Of a stretch of 39,806 nucleotides of DNA, positions 8,834 through 16,592 are shown in pieces. The stretch is from CAZIPZ01 sp964541075 (GTDB lineage: Bacteria; Acidobacteriota; Terriglobia; 20CM-2-55-15), in assembly GCA_964541075.1 (NCBI GenBank), contig CAZIPZ010000006.1, positions 1-39,806 of the forward strand, given 5' to 3'. How positions within the stretch are numbered: position 1 is the stretch's first letter; every line of letters begins with the position of its first letter. The notes under the pieces are model-generated. The model did no database searches. It was given only the letters and a program-made list of their open reading frames with translations, and was not told where the DNA came from. A program made the position numbers and the translations under genes.

Positions 8834-9367
8834 ATGATTGAAAAGACAACAGACATTCCCTTAAACCACCCCCTGAGAAGACTGTTTCTCCGTCTTACAG
8901 AGCGGGGTCTCGGGCAATTGAACCTTCGCGATCCCGACACCATCCAATACATCACCGATCTCCTCACTGATTTCGTCGGCGTCGAGAACTTGAACCGTTT
9001 CGGCTGGAACTCAGGACTGCGGTTGCATTCCATATTCGATGTTCTCGCCGAAGCGAGTCAGGCGATGAATCCGTCCGTGCGTCGCGAATATTACAAGCAT
9101 GCGGGCGATCTCACCCTGTTCGTCCTGGGGCTCTTTCCTGAAAGTCTCACGTATGGCCACAACACCGTCAGCCCGGACTACTACGCCGAACAGGGCCGGC
9201 GATCCTACAACATCGTTGCTGAGATGGATTCTTCGTATACCCGACGAATGGTTTATCGCAAGCTGTCGGCTCAGTTCGAACAATGCGTGACCGGTTTGAA
9301 TTGGGTGAAGGTCTACATCAACGATCCTTTTTATCAGTACACGTTCCGGGAATTCGGAATTACGTAA
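8834..9367 (+). CDS. Conserved-looking hypothetical protein upstream of mqnA
   Basis: The 177-residue product is a soluble, largely alpha-helical protein without a signal peptide, membrane segment or metal-binding cluster. I do not recognise a function. The segment with AGDLTLFVLGLFPESL followed by SPDYYAEQGRRSYNIVAEM (about 92-132) looks like a conserved core and recalls uncharacterised bacterial proteins, but I cannot name the family. The ATG at 8834 is preceded by AGAGAG about 8 bases upstream. mqnA starts 29 bases after the stop, so co-transcription with the menaquinone genes is likely. Codon use and frame coherence support a real gene. Confidence 0.75.
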   Translation: MIEKTTDIPLNHPLRRLFLRLTERGLGQLNLRDPDTIQYITDLLTDFVGVENLNRFGWNSGLRLHSIFDVLAEASQAMNPSVRREYYKHAGDLTLFVLGLFPESLTYGHNTVSPDYYAEQGRRSYNIVAEMDSSYTRRMVYRKLSAQFEQCVTGLNWVKVYINDPFYQYTFREFGIT

Positions 9368-9396
9368 TAAACTGAACGCCGCGTGTCGGAGAGTGC

Positions 9397-10266
9397 GTGG
9401 CGAAGTACAAGATTTCGATCGTTCAATACCTGAATTCCGCCCCGTTGGCGTGGGGCCTTCTGGAAGGCGACCAGAAGTATGAATTTGATTCCGTTTTGAG
9501 CACTCCCGCAGATTGCGCCGATCAACTCGCCCGCGGGGTCGTCGATATCGGGCTGATTCCATCGATCGAGTACCAGCGCATACCTGGAACACGAGTAGTG
9601 CCTGGGCCGGTGATCGCAGCCACTCACAGAGTCCAGAGTGTGATCCTGATCAGTCTCGTTCCGCTTTGGCAGGTGAGAACCGTAGCTGCGGACAGGGGTT
9701 CAAGAACTTCGGTTTCGCTGGCGCAGATTATTTTCAAGGAGTTCTATCGGACCACTCCCGAGTTTCGATCGGCTGAGCCCGACCTTTCCAGCATGCTCGC
9801 CCAAAATGACGCTGCGCTGCTGATTGGCGATCAGGCTTTGAAATTCGTTGAGATGAACGAACCCACGAACCTTCAAAGCCAGAAATCTTTCCTCCGGCTC
9901 GGATCTGAGCCTCTACAAGTGTTTGATCTTGTCGAGCGATGGAAATTTTTGACAGGACTTCCCTTCGTTTTTGCGTTCTGGGCGGTCCGCGAAGGCATAC
10001 ACGGTAAGGCGAAAAACATCATCCAGGACAGGGAGATCGTAAATGCGCTGGTGCGGTCGCGCAATTTCGGTTTAGACAACCTCGCTACAATCACTGATCG
10101 TTACAGTGAGACCTTGGGCATCAAAAAAGGAGTCGTTCAGGAGTACCTGCAACGCATGATGTACTATTATATGGATCCTTCGTGCATCGACGCTCTCAAT
10201 CTGTTTTACGAAAAAGCGCGAGCCGTGGGAGCAATCAAGACTGTGAGGCATCTGGAGTTTCTGTGA
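9397..10266 (+). CDS. mqnA: Chorismate dehydratase MqnA (futalosine menaquinone pathway)
   Basis: MqnA converts chorismate to 3-[(1-carboxyvinyl)oxy]benzoate, the first step of the futalosine route to menaquinone. The 289-residue product shows family features: QYLNSAPLAWGL near the N terminus (about 9-20), ARGVVDIGLIPSIEYQ (about 45-60) and LLIGDQALKF (about 147-156), in a periplasmic-binding-protein-like fold without a signal peptide. I chose the GTG at 9397, which has GGAGAG immediately upstream (9388-9393). The stop overlaps the start of mqnC. Residues are cytoplasmic in character, as expected for this pathway. Confidence 0.92.
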   Translation: MAKYKISIVQYLNSAPLAWGLLEGDQKYEFDSVLSTPADCADQLARGVVDIGLIPSIEYQRIPGTRVVPGPVIAATHRVQSVILISLVPLWQVRTVAADRGSRTSVSLAQIIFKEFYRTTPEFRSAEPDLSSMLAQNDAALLIGDQALKFVEMNEPTNLQSQKSFLRLGSEPLQVFDLVERWKFLTGLPFVFAFWAVREGIHGKAKNIIQDREIVNALVRSRNFGLDNLATITDRYSETLGIKKGVVQEYLQRMMYYYMDPSCIDALNLFYEKARAVGAIKTVRHLEFL

Positions 10267-11336
10267 AGAGCATTGCCGGGATTCTCAACGACGCAGCGGC
10301 GGGCAGTCGAATAAGTGCTGAGGACGCAGTTCGCATTTTTGACGAAGGCGATCTGTTGGATATAGCTGGAACGGCCGACCGGATCCGACAACGGCTGCAT
10401 CCGGAAAATGTCATCAGTTACATCATCGATCGGAACATCAACTATACGAATGTGTGCAAAGAGTTTTGCACCTTCTGCGCCTTCTATCGAGTCAAAGGAG
10501 ACTCCGAAGCCTACGTGCTTCCCGACCATGTCATTCACAAGAAGATCGAGGAAACCATCGAGCTTGGCGGCACCGGAATTCTGATGCAGGGGGGAGTACA
10601 TCCGGACTTAAAAATCGATTACTACGAACGCCTGCTGTCGGGAATCAAGGCCAAATTCAGTATTCATTGCCATTGTTTTTCACCGCCGGAGATTCTCAAC
10701 ATCGCCCGGGTTTCAAAGCTCTCGGTTGCGGACGTGTTCGCCCGACTGAAAGCCGCTGGATTGGACTCCATGCCCGGAGGCGGGGGCGAGATCCTCGACG
10801 ACGAAATCCGTAATGAGATCAGTCCACTCAAATGCAAGACCGATGAGTGGCTCATGGTTCATCGTGAAGCGCATAAGTTGGGCTTGCGCACCACCGCCAC
10901 CATGATGATCGGCGTTGGAGAGACCATCCATCACAGGATCCGCCATCTACAGCGGCTCCGTGATCTACAGGACGATACCGGAGGATTCACTGCCTTTATC
11001 CCCTGGACGCTCCAAGCGGAAAACACCGAACTTGCCTCGCGCGGTTTTCCGGAAGTCACAGCCGCGGAATATTTGAAACTGCTGGCCCTAAGCCGGATCT
11101 ATCTCGACAACATATCCAATGTTCAAGTCTCGTGGCTCACGGTTGGATTGAAAGTGGGTCAGGTCGGCTTGCGATTCGGCGTCAATGACATGGGAAGCAT
11201 CATGATCGAAGAAAACGTCATCAGCGCTGCTGGAGCAAAGAACCGGGCGAATGACCTCGAATTGCGCCGGGTTATTGAAGACGCAGGATTCATCCCGCGG
11301 CAGCGCACCACGCTCTACGAGAGATACGTCAACTAA
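10263..11336 (+). CDS. mqnC: Cyclic dehypoxanthinyl futalosine synthase MqnC (radical SAM)
   Basis: MqnC is a radical SAM enzyme that cyclises dehypoxanthine futalosine in menaquinone synthesis. The CKEFCTFCAFYR segment carries the CxxxCxxC cluster motif. MQGGVHPDLKIDYYE, SMPGGGGEIL, TTATMMIGVGET and IPWTLQAENTEL fit MqnC better than the related MqnE. I chose the GTG at 10263, which overlaps the mqnA stop and has TGGAG five bases upstream. This gives 357 residues; a longer frame back to 10182 would run inside mqnA and lacks family resemblance. The mqnB/mqnD/mqnE partners are not in this window. Confidence 0.92.
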   Translation: MKSIAGILNDAAAGSRISAEDAVRIFDEGDLLDIAGTADRIRQRLHPENVISYIIDRNINYTNVCKEFCTFCAFYRVKGDSEAYVLPDHVIHKKIEETIELGGTGILMQGGVHPDLKIDYYERLLSGIKAKFSIHCHCFSPPEILNIARVSKLSVADVFARLKAAGLDSMPGGGGEILDDEIRNEISPLKCKTDEWLMVHREAHKLGLRTTATMMIGVGETIHHRIRHLQRLRDLQDDTGGFTAFIPWTLQAENTELASRGFPEVTAAEYLKLLALSRIYLDNISNVQVSWLTVGLKVGQVGLRFGVNDMGSIMIEENVISAAGAKNRANDLELRRVIEDAGFIPRQRTTLYERYVN

Positions 11337-11407
11337 GCCACCTCTCTTTCCCAATAACTTCGCAGAGTCACGCGCCGACCCATGCAACCCGCCGCACTCA
11401 AGATATC

Positions 11408-12172
11408 TTAGTGCGCGCCTTTCGCGACAAATGTACTGAGCGCAAAGAGACTGAATAACATTGCATTGTAAGCGGTGTGAATGACAAACGAAGGAATCAG
11501 GGAATTGGAACGCTGCCGCACAAGCGAAAGAACATATCCCACGAAGAAAATCAAAACGATGCCAGCCCAGCTGCCCCATAACTGTGGAATATGGAGTACA
11601 GCGAACAAAACGGCGGTCGATGGAACAGCGACGGCGGGTCCCCACAAATCGACCAGGACTTTAAAGAGAAACCCGCGGAAAATAATTTCTTCAAACAGCG
11701 GCGCCAAGCCAATTCCAAAAGCCGCAAAGACATACATTGCCGTTGGGGAGGACAATAGTTTTTCAATAGGGGGCGGCTCACTGGGGGGAAAAAACGAGGA
11801 AACAATCAAAACACTGACTGCAAGCGTCGCTCCCACTGCGATTAGAAGACCGTTGCTGAATCCGTGATTCTGAAACCAGTGAATGGAATCCTTGAAGGAC
11901 TGCCCATGCACAACCTTGACGAGAAACGCAATGAACCCGATCAGAACCAGATTCAGAACACCCTGCAGGAGAACCTGATCGACCGCCGTCAGATCGGTCG
12001 CTTTCAAATCCGGATTGAAGATGCGCATCAACCGGATCAATCCAATGGGTAAGAAGAGCACCGTCAGGCCGGAGAAAATCCCAAACACTGCCAAGTCAAC
12101 ACCAGTCCAAGGATTTCGTGGCGCCCGGGGTGTTTCGAACCGGGCGTCAGGATCTGGAAATGTTTGACTCAT
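11408..12172 (-). CDS. CPBP family intramembrane metalloprotease
   Basis: The 254-residue integral membrane protein has about seven hydrophobic segments after a polar N-terminal 25 residues. It carries the CPBP (CAAX protease and bacteriocin-processing) motifs: EEIIFRG at 161-167, where the paired Glu and Arg are catalytic in the family, and FAVLH ending at His194. Members cleave prenylated or small peptide substrates, but most bacterial ones have no known substrate. The start overlaps the stop of the upstream gene by four bases (ATGA), and GGAAAAG lies upstream, so it is the last gene of the uvrA-gmhA operon. mqnC converges on it with a 71-base gap. Confidence 0.88.
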   Translation of the reverse strand: MSQTFPDPDARFETPRAPRNPWTGVDLAVFGIFSGLTVLFLPIGLIRLMRIFNPDLKATDLTAVDQVLLQGVLNLVLIGFIAFLVKVVHGQSFKDSIHWFQNHGFSNGLLIAVGATLAVSVLIVSSFFPPSEPPPIEKLLSSPTAMYVFAAFGIGLAPLFEEIIFRGFLFKVLVDLWGPAVAVPSTAVLFAVLHIPQLWGSWAGIVLIFFVGYVLSLVRQRSNSLIPSFVIHTAYNAMLFSLFALSTFVAKGAH

Positions 12173-13149
12173 CTTTTCTTTTCCAGGGAGCCTTTGAGCG
12201 CAGCCGCAATCAGCGGAATCATGATTTCATGGTGTCCCGTCAAGGCGATCGCTTGCCCGGAATTTTGTGTGGGTCTCTTCAGCACGTTCTGTGTCGGGCG
12301 GTAATGCTGAATAAAATCAAGATTAGCCGTTGTGAACTCTTCAAGACGATGGCCAAGGTTGCGAACGACTGAAATCGCCTTCAAAAAGACCTCCGGCAAA
12401 AGAACCGCTGATCCCACGTTAATGTAAACACCGCCGCCGTCGAGCTCTTTAGCCATACTACAGAATAAGCGGAAATCATGGTAGGACGCTTGGCCCGTGG
12501 CGCTTCCCGAGGCTTGCGGATGCGCATGAACGATGTCGGTGCCTAGGGCAACATGAATCGTCACGGGAACATCATGGGAACAGGCTTCCGCAAGAACGCT
12601 TGCCGCACGATAATTGAAAGCGGAACCACTCCCAGCGCCATCAAGAATGGATCGGCCTAGAGCCTCTCCCATGCCGATGTGGTCGGCGGCGGCTGCGGCA
12701 ATCGCTTGATTGATATGTTCGCTGGTTTCTCTCGCCATTCCAAATTGACCTTCACCCAATTGCTCCTCGACGTCTTCCGATGTCGATCCGCACAGCGCCA
12801 CTTCAAAATCATGGATGGCCGCAGCGCCGTTCATTGCGATGCCTGTCACAAAACCGGACTGAAGAAGATCGACGAGCACGGGCCCGAGCCCCACTTTGAT
12901 GACGTGCCCGCCGATTCCCCAAATGATCGGTTTGCCGGACGAGCGGGCGTACAAAATGGCCTGTATAAGTTTTCGGAGACTTTCGCCTGCCAGCACGTGG
13001 GGCAATTTGGAGACGAACCCAAGGACATTTTCAGATCCATCCATGACCTTGCCAAACATGGCGATGTGAACCTTGCTCTTTCGGGACGATATCGGATATG
13101 TCGTCACCCCGCGGAAGTCCATGGGCTTGATAAGATATCTCGACGGCAC
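12169..13149 (-). CDS. Deoxyhypusine-synthase-like protein of unknown role
   Basis: The 326-residue soluble protein contains IIWGIGGHVIKVGLGPVLVD, NGAAAIHDFEVALCGSTSED and VTIHVALGTDIVHAHPQASG, resembling a bacterial branch of deoxyhypusine synthase-like NAD-binding proteins. Bacteria generally lack the eIF5A substrate, so the true activity is unknown. The C terminus lacks the catalytic-lysine segment I would expect of a true deoxyhypusine synthase. The open frame can start at TTG 13155, GTG 13149 or ATG 13122. I prefer GTG 13149 because AAGGA lies six bases upstream, inside the end of gmhA. It is tightly packed between gmhA and the CPBP protease, hinting at a sugar-phosphate or envelope role (inference). 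Confidence 0.72.
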   Translation of the reverse strand: MPSRYLIKPMDFRGVTTYPISSRKSKVHIAMFGKVMDGSENVLGFVSKLPHVLAGESLRKLIQAILYARSSGKPIIWGIGGHVIKVGLGPVLVDLLQSGFVTGIAMNGAAAIHDFEVALCGSTSEDVEEQLGEGQFGMARETSEHINQAIAAAAADHIGMGEALGRSILDGAGSGSAFNYRAASVLAEACSHDVPVTIHVALGTDIVHAHPQASGSATGQASYHDFRLFCSMAKELDGGGVYINVGSAVLLPEVFLKAISVVRNLGHRLEEFTTANLDFIQHYRPTQNVLKRPTQNSGQAIALTGHHEIMIPLIAAALKGSLEKKR

Positions 13150-13151
13150 GA

Positions 13152-13748
13152 TCAATCCTTCACGTAGGCTTCGGAGAACAGTTCGCGATCAACAAGCTCG
13201 CAAATGATATGACCCAGCAAAATGTGAATTTCCTGGATCCGCGGAGTCGCCGAACTCGGGATTCGGAATAGAATGTCGACGCGATCCAGCATGCCTCCAC
13301 CTGACGCGCCCGTGAGGCCAATGGTGAAGAGTTCCTTTGAGCGTGCAGAGTCGATGGCGCCAAGCACGCTGGGTGAGTTTCCGCTTGTCGATATTGCAAT
13401 AGCGATATCGCCGCGCCGGCCGTGTGCCTCGACCTGCCGGGCAAAAACCTGCTCGTAGCCGTAGTCGTTTCCAATCGCCGTGATCGCAGAGGTGTCCGTC
13501 GCCAAGGAAATTGCGGGCAAGGGAGATCGATCAGGCAGAAACCGACCGACAAACTCCGCCGCAATATGTTGAGCATCTGCAGCGCTTCCACCGTTTCCAA
13601 ACAAGAGGATTTTTCCACCACTGCGGAGACTTGCAGCGATAACGCCGGCCGCCCTTGCAATTTCTGCCTTGCTGGAACTGAAGAACGACTCTTTAATACG
13701 AACACTGTCGGCGACGATCGAGTCGATAAATTGCGAAGGATTATCCAT
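13152..13748 (-). CDS. gmhA: Sedoheptulose-7-phosphate isomerase GmhA
   Basis: GmhA converts sedoheptulose 7-phosphate to D-glycero-D-manno-heptose 7-phosphate, the first step to the ADP-heptose used in the lipopolysaccharide inner core. The 198-residue SIS-domain protein shows LFGNGGSAADAQHIAAEFVGR (about 49-69), with His61 and Glu65 as family zinc ligands, then AISTSGNSPSV (phosphate binding) and the C-terminal QEIHILLGHIICE helix. The ATG at 13748 directly abuts the uvrA stop. The later pathway gene rfaE2 is in this window at 35.2 kb. The kinase and phosphatase steps are not seen here. Confidence 0.95.
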   Translation of the reverse strand: MDNPSQFIDSIVADSVRIKESFFSSSKAEIARAAGVIAASLRSGGKILLFGNGGSAADAQHIAAEFVGRFLPDRSPLPAISLATDTSAITAIGNDYGYEQVFARQVEAHGRRGDIAIAISTSGNSPSVLGAIDSARSKELFTIGLTGASGGGMLDRVDILFRIPSSATPRIQEIHILLGHIICELVDRELFSEAYVKD

Positions 13749-16547
13749 TTATTTCAAGGGAGTAGTGAGGCGGGGCTTGGAAAGGGTCTGCACCAAAGCC
13801 TGTCCCGTATAAGACTTCCTGGATCGTGCGACTTGTTCGGGAGTCCCGACAGCCATCACCCGTCCACCCAGCGCGCCACCATCGGGCCCGAGATCCACAA
13901 TCCAGTCTGCTGTTTTGATCACGTCGAGATGATGCTCGATAATGATCACCGTGTTGCCAAGGTCTGTCAACCGGCACAGCACGTCTAGCAGCTTTTTCAC
14001 GTCATCGAAATGCAGTCCGGTGGTGGGCTCATCCAGGATATATAACGTCTTTCCAGTGGCCCGCCGGCTCAGTTCCTTGGCTAGCTTGATACGCTGAGCT
14101 TCTCCCCCGGATAAGGTGGTTGCAGACTGTCCAAGACCAATGTAGCCGAGGCCGACATCCACCAAGGTCTGTAACTTCGACTGGATTTGGGGAATTGGAT
14201 GGAGCACTTCCAGCGCTTCAGCCACGGTTGAATTCAACAAGTCCGCAATCGAGAGTTCCTTGTATTGGATCGCTAGCGTCTCACCGTTGTACCGTTTTCC
14301 GCGGCACACTTCGCAATCCACATAGACGTTTGGAAGAAAGCTCATTTCAATCTTTCGCAACCCATCGCCTTGACAGGCCTCACAGCGTCCGCCTTTCACA
14401 TTGAAACTGAATCGGCCGGCCTTGTAACCCCGCACACGAGATTCGGGCAGCATGGCATAGAGTTCGCGAATAGGAGTGAAGACTCCTGTATAGGTCGCCG
14501 CATTCGATCGGGGAGTTCGACCTATCGGCGATTGATCAATCTGGATTACTTTGTCAATATGCTCCAGACCCTCTATCGCCTTGTGAGCCCCAGGTTCGTC
14601 AAGCGCCCTGTAGATATTTTTGGCGAGCGCCTTGTAAAGAATCTCATTAACCAAAGTGGATTTACCGGATCCTGACACACCCGTTACGACGGTCATAAGG
14701 CCGAGGGGAAAACTGACGTCGATATTCTGCAGATTGTGTTCGGTCGCGCCACGCACCACGATGGCTTTGTGATTCGGCGATCGGCGCGTGTGAGGAACGG
14801 GAATTTCCACCTGTCCCGCCAGGTACTGTCCTGTAAGGCTGTTTTGGTTTTGTGACACGACATCAGGAGCGCCGGCCGCTACGACGCGTCCGCCTTCGGT
14901 TCCGGCGCCCGGACCCAGGTCGATAACGTAATCCGCGCGGCGAATCGTGTCTTCGTCGTGCTCCACAACGATTACTGTGTTGCCTAGGTCTCGCAGTTCT
15001 TCGAGCGTGGCCAGGAGGCGAGAGTTGTCCTTGTGGTGAAGTCCGATCGAAGGCTCGTCCAAGACATACAACACTCCGCGAAGCTTCGAACCTATCTGCG
15101 TTGCGAGGCGAATGCGCTGACTCTCACCCCCCGAAAGAGTGCTGGCCGACCGATCCAAGCTGAGATAGTTGAGGCCTACTGCATCGAGAAACTGGAGACG
15201 TTCCCGAATTTCTCGAATGACGCGTCCCGCAATGAGTTCTTCCCGGGGTCCCAATTTCAATTCTGTAAAAAAGGCCAGGGTTTCCGTAATTGGAACTGCC
15301 GCGACATCCGCAACCGATCGTCCAGCTATTCTTACTGCGAGACTTTCCGCGCGAAGCCGCGCGCCTCCGCACTCCGCGCAGGGTTTCGTAACCATCAGCT
15401 CTGAAATCTCGTCCGGAGGAAGCGTCTCCTTGTCGTAATAACGATTCAGAAGGTCGATAATTCCCTCTACGCGCTTTCCGCGATCCTTGATTCCATAGAA
15501 AAGAGCTGCTTGCGTTTTCGGGGCAAGCCGATCGAACGGAATCGACAAGTCGACGTTGAGCTGCTCACCGATCTTTACGATTTGATCTTCGATTTCCTCA
15601 TTGAGCCATGCCGCGCTGGCGCCCAGGCCGCCCGCCAGCAATGGACGAGAGGAATCTGTAACGATCCGTGCAGGATCGAAGTCATACTTCATTCCAAGAC
15701 CATTGCATGCCTCGCAAGCGCCATAAATGCTGTTGAACGAGAATGTTCGTGGTTCGATCGTCGGAATACTCACTCCGCAGTCCACGCAAGCCATCTTCTC
15801 CGAGTACAAGCGTTCTTCACCATCAACCACGGCGACCAAAACGATTCCATTTGCAAGCTTAACGGCCTGCTCAATCGATGCCTCGAGCCGTTTCTCAATG
15901 TCCTTCTTAATCATCAATCGGTCGACAACGATTTCAATCGAGTGGTTCTTTTTCTTTTCGAGCTCGATGGGTTCGTCAAGGTTGTGAAGCACACCATCAA
16001 TGCGCGCCCGAACGAATCCGGTCTTTGCCAGAAGCTGAAGTTGCTTTTTGAACTCCCCTTTGCGGCCGCGCACAATCGGAGCAAGAATCATGACTCGCTC
16101 GCCTTCGGGAAGCGCTTTCACGTGCCGCATGATTTGATCGGGCGTCTGCTTTGAGATGGCCTTGCCGCATTGGAAGCAGTGGGGAACGCCGATCGAGGAG
16201 AAAAGCAACCGCAGATAGTCGTAAATCTCTGTAACCGTGCCAACCGTGGACCTTGGGCTTCGAGTCGCTGTTTTTTGTTCGATCGAGATTGCGGGAGAAA
16301 GCCCCACAATGGAGTCCACATCCGGCGGCTCAAGACGATCCAAAAACTGCCGCGCATAAGCGGAAAGGGATTCAACGTATCGTCGTTGACCCTCCGCGTA
16401 AATCGTGTCAAACGCGAGGCTGGACTTGCCCGATCCGCTCAATCCAGTAATGACCGTCAATTTGTTGCGGGGAATTTCAACGTCGACTGCCTTCAGGTTG
16501 TGCTGCCGGGCGCCGCGGACGGTGATCCTTTCTATGATGCGCTGCAT
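13749..16547 (-). CDS. uvrA: Excinuclease ABC subunit A
   Basis: UvrA is the damage-recognition ATPase of nucleotide excision repair. The 932-residue protein has the usual length and two ABC ATPase modules: Walker A GLSGSGKSSLAFDT (about 35-48) and GVSGSGKSTLVNEI (about 630), with LSGGESQRIRLA and LSGGEAQRIKLA signatures. Three zinc-finger-type cysteine clusters are present (CFQCG; CVDCG with CEACNGLG; CEACQGDG with CEVCRGK). It is followed immediately by gmhA. Mfd, which recruits UvrA to stalled RNA polymerase, is encoded elsewhere in this window at 35.7 kb. Confidence 0.97.
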   Translation of the reverse strand: MQRIIERITVRGARQHNLKAVDVEIPRNKLTVITGLSGSGKSSLAFDTIYAEGQRRYVESLSAYARQFLDRLEPPDVDSIVGLSPAISIEQKTATRSPRSTVGTVTEIYDYLRLLFSSIGVPHCFQCGKAISKQTPDQIMRHVKALPEGERVMILAPIVRGRKGEFKKQLQLLAKTGFVRARIDGVLHNLDEPIELEKKKNHSIEIVVDRLMIKKDIEKRLEASIEQAVKLANGIVLVAVVDGEERLYSEKMACVDCGVSIPTIEPRTFSFNSIYGACEACNGLGMKYDFDPARIVTDSSRPLLAGGLGASAAWLNEEIEDQIVKIGEQLNVDLSIPFDRLAPKTQAALFYGIKDRGKRVEGIIDLLNRYYDKETLPPDEISELMVTKPCAECGGARLRAESLAVRIAGRSVADVAAVPITETLAFFTELKLGPREELIAGRVIREIRERLQFLDAVGLNYLSLDRSASTLSGGESQRIRLATQIGSKLRGVLYVLDEPSIGLHHKDNSRLLATLEELRDLGNTVIVVEHDEDTIRRADYVIDLGPGAGTEGGRVVAAGAPDVVSQNQNSLTGQYLAGQVEIPVPHTRRSPNHKAIVVRGATEHNLQNIDVSFPLGLMTVVTGVSGSGKSTLVNEILYKALAKNIYRALDEPGAHKAIEGLEHIDKVIQIDQSPIGRTPRSNAATYTGVFTPIRELYAMLPESRVRGYKAGRFSFNVKGGRCEACQGDGLRKIEMSFLPNVYVDCEVCRGKRYNGETLAIQYKELSIADLLNSTVAEALEVLHPIPQIQSKLQTLVDVGLGYIGLGQSATTLSGGEAQRIKLAKELSRRATGKTLYILDEPTTGLHFDDVKKLLDVLCRLTDLGNTVIIIEHHLDVIKTADWIVDLGPDGGALGGRVMAVGTPEQVARSRKSYTGQALVQTLSKPRLTTPLK

Positions 16548-16592
16548 ATGTTTTAGATCTGTCGCTACGTGGAACCCCCTATTTTATCGCAC

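Noticed and set aside
15510..16154. 214-codon open frame antisense to uvrA
   Set aside because: No family resemblance, and the opposite strand is clearly uvrA.
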